Part shown: positions 47,562 through 58,965 of the stretch, one piece after another | Layout of the letters: each line of letters opens with the position of its first letter | Position numbering within the stretch: position 1 is the stretch's first letter | Origin: Ctenosaura bakeri | Taxonomy: Eukaryota > Chordata > Lepidosauria > Squamata > Iguanidae | Direction: 5' to 3' | Length of the DNA stretch: 64,000 bases | NCBI GenBank assembly: GCA_948474755.1 | Contig: CAOLHI010000734.1 | Span: forward strand, 1,022,914 to 1,086,913 | Notes under the pieces: generated by a model | Database searches by the model: none | What the model saw: only the letters and a program-made list of their open reading frames with translations | What the model was told of the DNA's origin: nothing | Program-made: the position numbers and the translations under genes

Positions 47562-48540
47562 AATCATAGAGTTGGAAGAGACCGCAGGGGCCTCCAATCC
47601 CCTGCCATGCAGGAACCCACATCAAAGCACTCTCAGCAGCTGGCCATCCAGCCTCTGCTTAAAAACCTCCAAGGAAGGAGACTCCACCATACTCCGAGGC
47701 AGCATATTCCACTGCCGAAGAGCTCTGACTGTCAGGAAGTTCTTCCTGAAGTTTAAATGGAATCTCTTTTCCTGTAGTTTGAATCCACTACTCCTTGTTC
47801 TAGTCTCTGGAGCAGCAAAAAACAAGCCTGCTCACTCCTTGACATGACATCCCTTCAGTTATTTAAACATGGCTATCATGTCCCCTTTTAACCTTCTCTT
47901 CTGTAGACTAAACATCCCCAGCTCCCTAAGCTGCTCCTCATAGGGTATGGCTTCCAGACCCTTCACCATTTTGGTCACCCTCCTCTGTACTCATTCCAGC
48001 TTGTCAGTATCCTTCTTGAAATATCTTTCTTGAAGTGAGGTGCCCAGAACTGGACACAGTATTCCAGATGAGGTCTAACCAAAGTGGGATAGAGTGGTAC
48101 AATTACTTCCTTTGATCTACGCACCATATTCCTATTGATGCAACCAAGAATCGCATTGGCTTTCTTTACCTGCGATCCACCAAGGCTCCTAGATCCCTTT
48201 GACGTGTAGTATTCTCCAGCCATGTGTCCCCCATCCTATATTTGTGAATTCCGTTTTTTCTGGTTAAGTTCAGAACTTTACATTTCAGTCTGTTGAAATT
48301 CATTTTGTTAGCTTTGGCCCAGCTCTTCTATCTGTCAAGGTCATTTTGAATTTTGATCCTGTCCTCTGTCATATTAGCAGTCTCTCCCAATTTGGTGTCA
48401 TCTGCAGATTTGATCAGCAAATTGTTAATCAGCTCAGACTTAAACCTTGCAACATCACAAGGAGGTCTAGAATGGTTTGTCTCTCTTTCCCCCCAGTTTG
48501 TTTCTCTTATGCTTCTAAGTTGTATTTGTTGCACCTTTTA
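47562..48540 (-). mobile_element. CR1 LINE 3' part (minus), older copy
   Basis: It begins ATCATAGAGTTGGAAGAGAC, the complement of the CR1 3' end, and continues back through RT C-terminal sequence such as the [20 protein letters not shown] and [20 protein letters not shown] segments (minus), which match the younger copy at 56200-56670. Stops and a missing segment near 48170 break it. Confidence 0.85.
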
Positions 48541-51424
48541 TGCCAGTTACCATTCTCAGGGGAGCTTCTTATGGAAGAGGTGTCTGGAAAGTTATATCTC
48601 CAGCAGCATTTCTAGTTTCCCACAGAATCTGGGCAGCAGAGGCAGTGACTTGTGATACTAGGTCTGACTACAAGCAATAGAACTGGTAGAAATCCATCTC
48701 AAAATAGCAGACAAGAAAACCACAGAATCAACAGCAGCTGCAAGGCATAACTCACTAATATAAACTTGAAGATCTAATACCCAAATATTTGAGTAAATAA
48801 ATGGGCGTTTTTATTTGTTTGAGATGCACTTGCTCCAAGAGGTTAGTCCAGAGCATTTGGGCTAGGGCTGTTCCTGAAAACATCTTGGTCTTCTAACTAC
48901 TGTGCTGAGTTTGCTGCAGGAAGGGATTTTGAGCAGAGCAATATAGGAAGATCTTATAGGACAGGGAGTGATAAAAGGGGCTGATGCAAGAACAACACAA
49001 GTCTAAGTTCCAAAATCCATACTGATTTCTGCAAGCTTTCAGAATTTCTAGATTCCTTCATCAGTCAAGGTGTTACAAAAAGTAGAGGAGGGAAGAGCAG
49101 GAGAAAAGAGTTAATCTGAAAGTCTGTAGCCTGTGTCTTGTTTTGGGATAAAGTGAAGGCGGGGTCTGCAGAATTCCAGATGAGGCTTCTGAGGTAATAT
49201 GTTGGTTTTAGGCTTCACCCAGATTAGCTTCTTGGCTTGCAGATAGAAAGGATTTAAAATCCCTAATCTGAAGGGAGACTATTGATCCGCCCTAGTAGCC
49301 CAGCATAGTCCACTTTAACTGGAAGAGCTCTTCAAGGTTACTTGGTGGAGGTTATTCTGAGGCTGTCCGTCTGCAGTCATTGGAACTGGAGAAACCAAGG
49401 ATGGAATTTGGAAGCTTCTACAAGCACTGGAGTGTGCATTGAGAAATGGATCCTTCTCCTTCTTCCATAGCCCGTGACCTAAATCCACTTCCTAGTCCCA
49501 AGCACAGCACATCATTTAATCAGTCAATGAATGGCAAATCAACAGTTCTGTAAGCCCCATTGATTCAGTAGGTCTCCTGTAGTTGAGTTTTCAGCAATTA
49601 GCAATTAAACTTAAGCCTTTGTATTTATTTTCTGATGGGCCAGGAGAGAGGTGGTGGCGGCTATGAAGGGCATGACTGATGCTTTCAAGTTGCCAGCCTG
49701 TAATTGACTTGGAGATTTGATTGAAAGCTGCAAAAGCCTCTGGTTACTCTCCAGAGATTAGAATGGGCAAGGGAAGGTGGTGGATTGTGTGCTTGTTGCT
49801 CCTTGCCCTTATTTAACCGCAAAGGCACTCTCTGATCTCCTTACAAGATTAATAGCCTAAAGCGGCACCTCTTTTAAAAACCCAGAACCCTGTTTTTACC
49901 TGTACCCTGAAGGCTTTAACTTCCTTCAAAAGGAGGTTGTGGGGTTGAGGGGGGAGACATGAAGCAGAAAGCCAAAACTTGCAAGGAACCACATCAAAAC
50001 CACTCAGGCCTCTGCTGTTTTAAGATCATGGGCCAAAGGAGGTGGTCACATCTGTGTTTATAGAATACCACATTTCAGGTGTTTTTATTCAAGAATACTG
50101 TTCAGAAACTTGAGCAGAAAGGAGGTGCCTCCCACCCACCCCTGCAGTGACTGAAAAAGAGCCAGAAGCCAGGAGCTCCCTTTTCTTGCTGCTGGAATAA
50201 GCTGTTTAATGGGCAACAGATGGCCACCCTCCACAGTGAGGGCAGCATCAGCTGGTTGTGCTGATGGCTGCAGAGCTGTTTGCTGTGTCTCATCAGAACA
50301 GCTGTTTTTCTTTCTCAAATTTGAGTATTACTGTGGATGTGCATCTAATCACAAAAACAGTTTTGTCTGGAGGGGACATAAATAAAATCTGGGAATTTAA
50401 ATGCCCCAAATATTCTATGCAAAATCTTGACCCATAATGAGTGCTTGTCAGACGGGCCTGAAGGCTAGCTGTTTGCAGGCAGAACCAGTAGCCTTCAATT
50501 ACTCCCTGTCCTATTTCTCCGGAGTCTAAGTTGTACTTATTTCAGATCACTTCCTTTTAGATCTGCTTCCTCCAGTTTGGCAGTTGGCAAATGAGTTCCC
50601 TGCCTCTGACGCTGATGGACAACAACTGGTACACAATTCCAAAATGAGTTTAAATTAAAGCGTTGACATAAAAACTGATCCGGCAGTACATAGAAATGGT
50701 TTGACTTTCAGAACGGCATATGAAAGACTCGTGTGCCTTTCAGGCATTTTCTTCATTTCTGTTTTAGGAAACATTAAGAATAAATTTGGGAGGATTAGAC
50801 TAGGAGACATACCCAAAAGTTCAAATGTACTAAATTAACTCGGTTGTGGTGGTGATGATGGTAGTAGTGATGAAATCATAAAGAAAAAGATATGAGCTGG
50901 AAAACTGAATTTAGTGTGTTTAGCACATCGTGTATTTCATGATCTGTGTGAGATTTGCATATTTTTAAATAATGTCTTGCTGGTGGCAGCTCTTATGTCT
51001 TTCCCCAGTTGCTGTGATTCTTGCAATGAATATTGGTTTAGTTTTTCTACCTAGGATCCTGGAGGACCACTGCCATTCAGAATCAAAGCCTGGAAAAGTG
51101 CCCCCCCCCTTTTAAAAAAAGTTAGAAGTCTCAGAATTGTTGGAGCAGTAGGCTTCACAAATTAATTTTTCTATGCTCTGCTGAGAACAAACAGCACTGA
51201 GCAATGCAGATAAATAATTTGACCTGATGTAAGACAGTTTCCTGTGTTGCTTTGAGCTGTTTAGGGGAAGTGTCAGATTACATGTAATCAATAAATAGTC
51301 TGATGTAGCTATTTCATGCACTGCTTGTCTTCCTGGTGACCAACTTGGTGAGAGGAATTGTCCTGCTAGCTAGATATTTCAAGCTTTTGCAACTGGTTAA
51401 AAATGCAGGGAAGCAGCTGAGCAG

Positions 51425-51426
<2 letters not shown>
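48541..51426 (+). other. No clear feature
   Basis: Mostly unique sequence. Around 49000-49075 a CCAAAATCCATACTGATTTC...CTTCATCAGTC stretch resembles an eroded reptile repeat. No exon can be supported. Confidence 0.4.

Positions 51427-51470
<44 letters not shown>
51427..51470 (+). repeat. (CT)n microsatellite
   Basis: Twenty-two CT units in a row. Its last eight bases are the target site of the hAT element that follows. Confidence 0.95.
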
Positions 51471-51474
<4 letters not shown>

Positions 51475-52170
51475 GGTTCTCAACCTATGGGTCGCGACCC
51501 CTTTGGGGGGTCGAACGACCCTTTCACAGGGGTTGCCTAAGAACATCGGAAAATATGTATTTCCAATGGTCTTAGGCTCCATTCCCTCCTGGGTGGTGGT
51601 GTGCACCACCCCTGGGCCTTTTCCGCACATTACCTTATCGGAGAGGTGGGGGGTGCCGTTCGCGCAAGCAGGTTCTTGCACGAGGCGCTCTCTTCGCTGC
51701 TCCTTCATCCCACAGCTGGCTTCCTGGTTGCGCAACCACCCCGCCCCTTCCTTCCGCAGTGCAGCCTAGGAGCCACAGAGGGGGGCGCTGTGGAAGGACC
51801 AGGGGGCCGCAAGGCGGCACTTTTCCGGGGGGCGAGCTGTGCCTGGCGCAAAAGACAAAGGCAAAGGCGCTGGGATTCCTTCCCCCTGGCTAGGGTCGAC
51901 ACTCTGGAAATATTTACCACACTGCCCCCCAGTGGAAACGAGAGCGAAGCAGAAGCAGAGCCCGTGGGGGTTCTCGGAGTTTTTTTCCGGGGGAGACGCA
52001 CGGCTCCTTTTCCCTCCCTGCCCGCCCCCCCATTCGTGGCTGGCGAGACAGCCTTTGCCGGGGGGGGGAGGCATTGTAAATAATAAATAAATAATTTTAT
52101 GGTTGGGGGTCACCACAACATGAGGAACTGTATTAAAAGGTTGCAGCATTAGGAAGGTTGAGAACCACTA
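51471..52170 (+). mobile_element. SPIN-like hAT non-autonomous transposon with GC-rich core
   Basis: Inverted ends CAGTGGTTCTCAACCT and AGGTTGAGAACCACTA, followed on the left by GGGTCGCGACCCCTTT and on the right preceded by GGTTGGGGGTCACCACAACA, correspond to the termini of the SPIN family, hAT elements known for repeated horizontal transfer among tetrapods. The flanks CTCTCTCT (51463-51470) and CTCTATCT (52171-52178) are an 8-bp target duplication with one mismatch, as expected for hAT. The core (about 51576-52074) is GC-rich and unlike the usual short AT-rich SPIN interior. Open frames of up to 160 codons across it have no transposase or other motif. Confidence 0.8.
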
Positions 52171-52689
52171 CTCTATCTCATAATAGCATTTGTCACTTTG
52201 TTATGAACAATAAGTTCATGGAGTGGTTATATGCAGGTGATGGTAAGTGAGTGCTTGATCAGTGCTTTCTGGGGTACACTGAAAATTCTGAAAAAAACCC
52301 CAGTGGGACCAGCTCAACCTTGGAGAAGATGTGGAAGGAAGAAACAAGGTGAAAATTTGGAAGCAGCAGCTGAGGAGTTGAGGTGGGGACATTCTGTGTG
52401 TACATATGTGTCTCAGTCAAAACAATACAGTGTTAGCCAAAATAAAGCTTGGAAAAGTTACTTTTTTGGTACTACAAAAGGAATTCCATTAGTAATCCCA
52501 ACTGGAGAGACTCCTTTGAATAAATTGAGATCTACATAGGAGGAGGGATCCAAAGTTTGAAGACATGGGTATAGGGTTTTCTCGCCTGTGGACCCCGATT
52601 GTGGTACGTCCTCCCATTGGAGGACCATTTGGCACCAATGTTGCTTTCTTTCTAGTATCAAGGCAAAACATGGCTTTTTATAAGACTAT

Positions 52690-52884
52690 TTTATTTCAGA
52701 CTATACCTGCACATAAACTGTTTGAACTATTGTAGTTTTAAAGGGGTTTTAACTGTTGCTATGTTTAATATAGTTTTATTTTGTTCAATTTATTTATGCT
52801 TTAATTTGGAGAAGTTTTAAATCACGTGTGTTGTATACCACCCTGAGATCCTATGATGAAGGGTGGGAGAGACATAAGTAAGTA
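52690..52884 (+). mobile_element. L2-like LINE 3' tail, target of the CR1 insertion
   Basis: GTTGTATACCACCCTGAGATCC and GAAGGGTGGGAGAGACATAA followed by the simple tail is the L2-type end seen elsewhere in the window. The CR1 insertion begins directly behind it. Confidence 0.5.
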
Positions 52885-52911
52885 TTATTTATTAGGGAAG
52901 GGGAGGAGTTT

Positions 52912-53760
52912 TTGGATAGGGCAGAGAAGACCTACCAGAAGACCGAATGCACGGAGGAGCTGCCAGATCAGGAAGTCACCACACTTTGCCGGGAAACGGA
53001 GGTTTGGGCGAATGTCACACGGAGGAGTAAAAGGACCAGGAAGGTAACAGAGACTCTTAGCATACACAATCGCTTCGAACTACTTGGCCTTATGAACAAT
53101 GAGGAGCACCACGCGGAGGGAACAGAATGTCAACAAGAAGGAATCAAACTTCACCAACAGGGACTAGATCAACACTCCCAGCCTAAACAGAATGCCCAGG
53201 CAGTCCGAGTAGAACAGGTTCGCCGAGGAGCCCAGGACAAGTCTCAGAGGAGGCGAGTTCTGGTTGTTGGGGACTCTTTGCTAAGAGGAACTGAAACAGC
53301 AATCTGCAAAACGGACAAGCTCAATCGAGAAGTCTGTTGTCTTCCTGGGGCCAGGATCAACCACATAACGGAGAGGCTAACCAGGCTAGTCAAACCCACT
53401 GACTATAAGCCCCTCATTTTGGTTCATGTGGGAACCAATGACACTGCGAGGAGCAGCTTAAACCACATTGCAAAGGACTACGAGCGTATGGGGACCAAGC
53501 TTAAGGACCTTGGTGTGCAGGTGGTCATTTCGTCTCTCCTCCCTGTTCAAGGATACGGCGCATGTAGGGAAAGGGCAATAGTAGAGGTCAACAACTGGCT
53601 CCGCACATGGTGCCGCCAACAACGGTTTGGGTTTTTGGAACATGGCCTGAATTTCCATGAACATGGGCTTCTGGCAAGGGATGGGCTGCACCTCACAAAA
53701 CTGGGCAGGAATGTTTTTGCAAACAGTCTTGCAAGGAAGATTAAGAGGTCTTTAAACTAA
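52912..53760 (+). CDS. CR1 ORF1 protein with SGNH esterase domain, 5'-truncated
   Basis: The frame is open to the left edge of the element, but the first ATG comes only at residue 61 counted from 52912, so the true N-terminus is missing. The first hundred residues are charged and polar. From residue 114 the esterase domain follows: RRVLVVGDSLLRGTE holds the GDS block (Ser121), VHVGTNDTA the Asn block (174-177) and RDGLHLTKLG the Asp257/His260 pair. These are the catalytic residues of SGNH hydrolases, all kept. CR1 ORF1 esterases are thought to act in ribonucleoprotein formation or membrane interaction; their precise role is unknown. The frame ends at TAA 53758-53760, 182 bases before ORF2. 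Confidence 0.85.
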   Translation: MDRAEKTYQKTECTEELPDQEVTTLCRETEVWANVTRRSKRTRKVTETLSIHNRFELLGLMNNEEHHAEGTECQQEGIKLHQQGLDQHSQPKQNAQAVRVEQVRRGAQDKSQRRRVLVVGDSLLRGTETAICKTDKLNREVCCLPGARINHITERLTRLVKPTDYKPLILVHVGTNDTARSSLNHIAKDYERMGTKLKDLGVQVVISSLLPVQGYGACRERAIVEVNNWLRTWCRQQRFGFLEHGLNFHEHGLLARDGLHLTKLGRNVFANSLARKIKRSLN

Positions 53761-53942
53761 GATCCACTGGGGAGGGAGACAATATTATTCAGGGCAAGGA
53801 CTCAGAGAACACAGGGGGGAAAGGCCCAAATGATACTGGACAAGTAGTACAAGCGGCCAATGGCGGGAGGAGTAGAAACAATAGTACAGGACTTGCAGGA
53901 AGGGCCTGGGGACTTAAGTGTCTCTACACTAATGCAAGGAGT

Positions 53943-56677
53943 ATGGGAAACAAGCAGGATGAGCTTGTACTCCTAGTACAAGAAAATAAATACGATTTGA
54001 TAGGCATCACTGAGACCTGGTGGGATGAGTCTCATGATTGGAATATAGGAATAGAGGGGTATAGCCTATTTTGTAAAAATAGACCAAACAAGAAAGGAGG
54101 AGGAGTAGCCTTGTATGTCAAGGATGTTTTCACCTGTGAAGAGATCCTGGGCTTAAACCCAGAAAGCCAGGTAGAGAGCATTTGGGTAAGAATTAAGGCA
54201 GCGAGAAACAATAGGGATATTCTGGTGGGGGTTTACTACAGACCTCCAACCCAGGCTGAGGACTTGGATGACGCCTTCCTCAACCAAATGACTGAACATT
54301 CAAAGAGGAGAGATACAGTAATAATAGGAGATTTCAATTACCCAGATATATGCTGGCAGTCAAACTCTGCCAAGACAGCAAGGTCCAGCAAGTTTCTTGC
54401 TTGTCTTGCAGACAACTTCATGGTCCAGAAGGTGGAAGAGGCCACAAGGGGATCAAATATTCTAGATCTGGTCTTGGCCAACAGGGATGACCTTGTGAAT
54501 GTGGTAGAAGTGGTTGGATCTTTAGGGGGGAGTGACCATGCCCTGTTGGAATTTAGCATTCAGTGGGAAGGAGAAGATAAGGGTAGCCAGACACTCGTCT
54601 TAGATTTTAAAAAAGCGGACTTCTGTAAACTTAGGGAGCTGCTGGCTGGAATTCCGTGGTCAGGAATAGTGAAAGGGAAAGGAGTTCAGGAGGCATGGGA
54701 GTTCCTTAAAAAGGAGATACTGACGGCACAGTCTAAAACTGTGCCAATAAGGAGGAAAAATGGAAGGCATCTGAAGAAACCAGAATGGTTGACTAAAGAA
54801 CTCTCAGCTGAGCTAAGAGTTAAGAGAAACACGTATAGGAAATGGAAGAAGGGGGGAAACCACCAAAGAAGAATTTAAGCAAGTAGCCAGGAGATGTAGG
54901 GAGGAGGTCAGAAAGGCTAAAGCACAGAACGAACTTAGGCTGGCCAGAGACATTAAAAACAATAAAAAGGGTTTTTTTAAATATGTCCGCAGCAAAAGGA
55001 AAAAGAAGGAGACAGTAGGGTCGCTACGCAGAGAAGATGGCGAATTACTCACAGGGGGGAGAGAAAAGGCAGAGCTACTTAACACCTTCTTTGCCTCCGT
55101 ATTTTCCCAGAAGGATACAAGCACTCAACCTGGCAGTAGGGGAGCAGGGGAGGAAGCAGGGGAAATGAGGCACTTAATAAGTAGAGAGGTGGTACAGGAA
55201 TACCTGGCCGCATTGGATGAATTCAAGTCTCCAGGGCCAGATGAATTGCATCCTAGGATATTAAAAGAGCTGGCAGAGGTCATTTCGGAACCGCTTGCTA
55301 TAATTTTTGAGAAATCTTGGAGGACAGGAGAAGTTCCAGCAGATTGGAAGAGAGCAAATGTTATCCCCATCTTCAAGAAGGGAAAAAGAGGACCCAAATA
55401 ATTATCGCCCAGTCAGCCTGACATCGGTACCCGGAAAGATCCTGGAGCAGATCATTAAGCGTTCAGTTTCTAATCATTTAGAAAACAACGCAATAATCAC
55501 GAGAAGTCAACATGGATTTCTCAAAAATAAGTCATGCCAGACTAATCTGATCTCTTTTTATGATAGAGTTACTAGCTTGATAGATGAAGGGAATGCTGTG
55601 GATGTAGCATATCTCGATTTCAGTAAGGCCTTTGACAAAGTTCCCCATGACATTCTTGCATCGAAGCTAGTAAAATGTGGGCTAGACAGGGCTACTGTTA
55701 ATTGGATATGTAATTGGTTGACCGACCGAACCCAACGGGTGATCACGGATGGCTGCTTTTCATCCTGGAGAGAAGTGACTAGTGGGGTGCCACAAGGTTC
55801 TGTCCTGGGCCCAGTGCTGTTCAATATTTTTATCAATGACTTAGATGAAGGAATAGAGGGCATGCTCATCAAATTTGCAGATGACACCAAATTGGGAGGG
55901 GTTGCTAATATGCCAGAGGACAGGATCAAAATTCAAAATGACCTGGATAGATTGGAGAGCTGGGCCAGGGTGAACAAAATGAAATTCAACAGAGAGAAAT
56001 GTAAGGTCCTACACTTAGGCAGAAATAATGGAATACAGAAATATAGGATGGGGGACACGTGTCTGGATAGCAGTACGTGTGAAAGGGATCTAGGAGTCTT
56101 CATAGACCACAAGCTGAACATGAGTCAGCAGTGTGATGCGGCAGCCAAGAAAGCCAATGCAATTCTCGGCTGCATCAACAGGAGTATGGTGTCTAGATCG
56201 AGGGAGGTACTGGTACCACTCTACTCTGCTTTGGTTAGACCCCATCTTGAATACTGTGTCCAGTTCTGGGCACCCCAATTCAAGAAGGATATTGACAAGC
56301 TGGAGCAAGTCCAGAGGAGGGTGACCAAAATGGTGAGAGGCCTGGAAAACATGCCCTATGAGGATAGACTGAGAGAGCTGGGTATGTTTAGTCTGCAGAA
56401 AAGGAGGTTAAGAGGGGACATGATAGCCATGTTTAAATATTTGAAGGGATGCCACGTAGAGGAAGGAGGGGGCTTGTTTTCTGCTGCTCCAGAAACCAGG
56501 ACAAGGAGCAATGGATTCAAGCTGCAGGAAAGGAGATTCCACCTGAACCTCAGGAAGAACTTCCTGACAGTCAGGGCTGTCCAGCAGTGGAATCTGCTGC
56601 CTCGGAGAGTAGTGGAGTCTCCTACCTTGGAGGTTTTTAAGCAGAGGCTTGATGGCCATCTGTCGGGAGTGCTTTGA
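53943..56677 (+). pseudogene. CR1 ORF2: endonuclease-reverse transcriptase, two frame changes
   Basis: ATG at 53943 opens MGNKQDELVLLVQENKYDLI. The APE-type endonuclease follows: GITETWWDES (catalytic Glu), VIIGDFNYPDICW and GGSDHALLEF (the SDH motif). After a central linker the RT has [43 protein letters not shown] and the catalytic FADD at 55873-55884, then the C-terminal [20 protein letters not shown] and a stop at 56675-56677. The frame moves at a six-G run (54851-54856) and at a five-A run (55383-55387); there is no in-frame stop elsewhere. This enzyme nicks DNA and primes reverse transcription at the target. Confidence 0.92.
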
Positions 56678-56831
56678 GGGTGTTCCTGCATGACAGGGAG
56701 TTGGACTGGATGGCCCGTGTGGTCTCTTCCAACTCTACATTTCTATGATTCTATGATTCTATAAGTAAGTAATGGGATTTCTAAAAGTATTGACTCAGGA
56801 TTCATCAATTGTGTCGGTAGGTCTGCTTTAG

Positions 56832-56992
56832 CTGAGAAGATTTCCGTATGACACGCTTATAGCACGATGCTTCCACTTTCAACTTCCTATGGAATCCTGG
56901 GGTTTGCAGTTCCGAGAGGAACCCCAGGATTCCATAGGAGGTTGAAAGTAGAATAATCGCGCTATAAGAGTGTCGTGCGGAAACAGTCTCAG
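56832..56992. mobile_element. Palindromic MITE-like hairpin
   Basis: Two arms of about 64 bases (56841-56904 and 56920-56983) are inverted copies with around nine mismatches, and CTGAGAAGA/CTGAGACTG extend them outward. The core is CCTATGGAATCCTGGGGTT and its complement around a 15-base loop. Both strands fold alike. I do not know the family. Mismatches between the arms include several C/T and G/A differences at CpG-like positions, as in decay of an originally perfect palindrome. Confidence 0.65.
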
Positions 56993-57904
56993 TCTCCTAA
57001 TGGGATCCAGGGCAGTACTTTCCGTGCTGATTGGGGTTTTTTAAAATGAACAAAAATTATTGGATTCTCATACAAAAAAGTAATTATCCAGGCTGTGTCC
57101 TTGAAATGTAGCTCCACTGACTTTGCAAGTTTAGTTTAAATCACATGGCATGGCAGTGATATTAACCAATTTGCTTGGGATGGCTTAATAGCATTAAAAT
57201 AAGGATTGCTCAAGTGCTCTGAAGGGCAAAGTTGGGCTCCTATCTGTGATTTTACTGGATCTTGAGACAATTTATGGAAAGTCAGCAACAAGACTCTATT
57301 GACTACATTTGGGGAAAGAGCTCTTTTTCAGGTTTTGGAATAGATTTGCCAAGAGCCACCGCCCCCCTGCACCCTGTACATGTTAAAAGATGTCATTCAA
57401 GAAGTTGCACATAGCATGGAATGAGACTTAGCATTTGCTGAGTTGTCAGTAAAACGCATGACTAAAATATGCCATTTAAAAACCCTTTCCTGAGGCATTT
57501 TCAGTCAACATATTTTCATAAAATTGCCTTCAGCAAGCATGTGTTGTCTGATGCATTCTCAGGAGAATGGAATGATAAAGTATACAAAATGTCTTGAGTA
57601 GCATCAGTGTAAAAACATTATCCAGTGAATTGAAAATTTGCGCCTTCCTTGTGAATATGAAGCATCAGGTTTATGGCTCCTGAGAGGATTTATGGCCTTC
57701 CGAGTAAACATGTTGTTTCACTTCCAGATTTTGAAATCCATTAGCATGAATTTCTCTGTGGCCACTGTACTTAAGACTTCTGCTTGGGTACCCTTCCTAA
57801 GCAACCATTTTAGTTCAATGCTTTCACTTTCTGGAGTGTTGAGAATTTAGGATGTTGACCAGAATTACTGCTTCCTTTCCTGCATAATTAGATGTTCATC
57901 TTGT

Positions 57905-57995
57905 ATGTGTAAAAGAATAGAGTCATGTGGCACCTTTAAAATTACCTTTTTTTAAAAAAACCATGACATTTAGTGGATTACAGCCCACACCTTCA
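57905..57995 (+). repeat. Degenerate interspersed repeat (family unnamed)
   Basis: GTCATGTGGCACCTTTAAAAT and GTGGATTACAGCCCAC with CTTCAGAG behind it resemble, in inverted order, the repeat at 3541-3645. Poor match. Confidence 0.3.
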
Positions 57996-58067
57996 GAGTA
58001 TAACCTTGCATGGATTATAACATTAGAGATTTAGGTGTGTATGGACATAGTATACTTGGGTGGTCGG

Positions 58068-58292
58068 AGCCAGCATCATTTAGCTATGACTCCATGGTTG
58101 CACTAGGACTCCAGGAGATGAGGGTTTGAATCACTGCGCAGCCATGGAAATCCCCAGGGTGACCTAAGCTAGTCAGACTCTCTCAGCCTCAGAGGACAAA
58201 TCTGCACAGATCTTGCCAAGAAAACACCATGTGAGGTTCACCTATCATGGGGTCACCATAACTCAGAAGTGACTTGAAGGCACACAACAACC
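58068..58292 (+). mobile_element. Sauria-type SINE (plus)
   Basis: Head GCCAGCATCATTTAGCTATG diverged; body CAGCCATGGAAATCCCCAGG, GACTCTCTCAGCCTCAGAGG, CTTGCCAAGAAAACACCATG; tail GGGGTCACCATAACTCAGAA, GTGACTTGAAGGCACACAAC. The Bov-B-type 3' end is well kept. Confidence 0.8.
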
Positions 58293-58528
58293 ATAGTACT
58301 TGAGTGAGGATAAATTGTTGTGTTTATGTGTGTGTGTTTGTATGGGCGGATGTCATTTCCACAGGCAGGCTTACTATAGAAGTCCTGGGTCACTCTCCTC
58401 TCAAGTTTTTTTCCACAGGATTCTTCAGTCTTGTGGTCCTCCAGCCATAGGGACAGATTTGTATGCTAATTTTTCCCAGGTACTTGGAGCCCTGCTTTTG
58501 GAGAAAATGTGAAATATATATACAGTGA

Positions 58529-58659
58529 TTTGACTCTGACTTACAGTGGCCATACCTGAGGGTGTTCTTGGCAAGAGATATTCAGAGAAGGTTTGCCATT
58601 GCTTTCATCTGAAGCTGAGAGAATGTGATTTGCCCATGATCATTCAGTGGGTCTCCATG
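58529..58659 (-). mobile_element. Sauria-type SINE, tail half, split by the Gypsy element
   Basis: Antisense tail and body (CTCTGACTTACAGTGGCCAT, GTTTGCCATTGCTTTCATCT, GTGATTTGCCCATGATCATT) run up to GGTCTCCATG, where the LTR begins. The head half is at 63886-63970, beginning again with CCATG. Together they give a normal SINE with a 5-bp duplication. Confidence 0.85.
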
Positions 58660-58965
58660 TGTCAGGAACAGATTCACTCTTACACGGATCAACAAACTTA
58701 ATAGAAGATTTATTGTAACATAGTAAGGGATGCTGTCTTCAGACGTTAAAGCTCGAGAATGGAACGTTTTCCCCCCACCTTACACTTTAACAGACAGTTT
58801 CTCCTAAGATAGTTGTAAAAGAACGAACGTCATCATGCCAAACGGTTCCTTTGAAATTCCAGCCAGAAGGAATGGTTGGCGCCTGGGAATAGCTAACAGC
58901 CTACTATCACTATTTCCTCAGTCTACTGCTATCCTAAAACAATAAAACATGGAGGACTCCCGACA
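58660..58965 (-). repeat. Gypsy 3' LTR
   Basis: 306 bases from TGTCAGGAAC to CTCCCGACA on the plus strand (on the sense strand TGTCGGG...CCTGACA). No difference from the other LTR can be found by line-by-line comparison. It contains the polyadenylation signal AATAAA on the sense strand (plus 58709-58714). Confidence 0.97.

Larger units (their letters stand above)
52885..56760 (+). mobile_element. CR1 LINE, near complete, young
   Basis: A 3.9-kb element with ORF1 (esterase), ORF2 (endonuclease and RT) and a 3' end in tandem ATTCTATG units (56743-56760), the CR1 signature. ATAAGTAAGTA occurs directly before (52874-52884) and after (56761-56771), which suggests an 11-bp target duplication, although the simple-sequence setting weakens that. 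The 5' end is truncated, since ORF1 lacks an initial ATG. Only two frame changes interrupt ORF2, each in a homopolymer. Confidence 0.92.

Noticed and set aside
51040..51110. A possible host exon after CTACCTAG at about 51054
   Set aside because: Open for only about 50 bases, followed by a C run with no GT donor in a suitable place.
51601..52083. A 160-codon frame in the GC-rich core of the hAT element
   Set aside because: No transposase or other motif; frames are open in several phases and on both strands because of composition.
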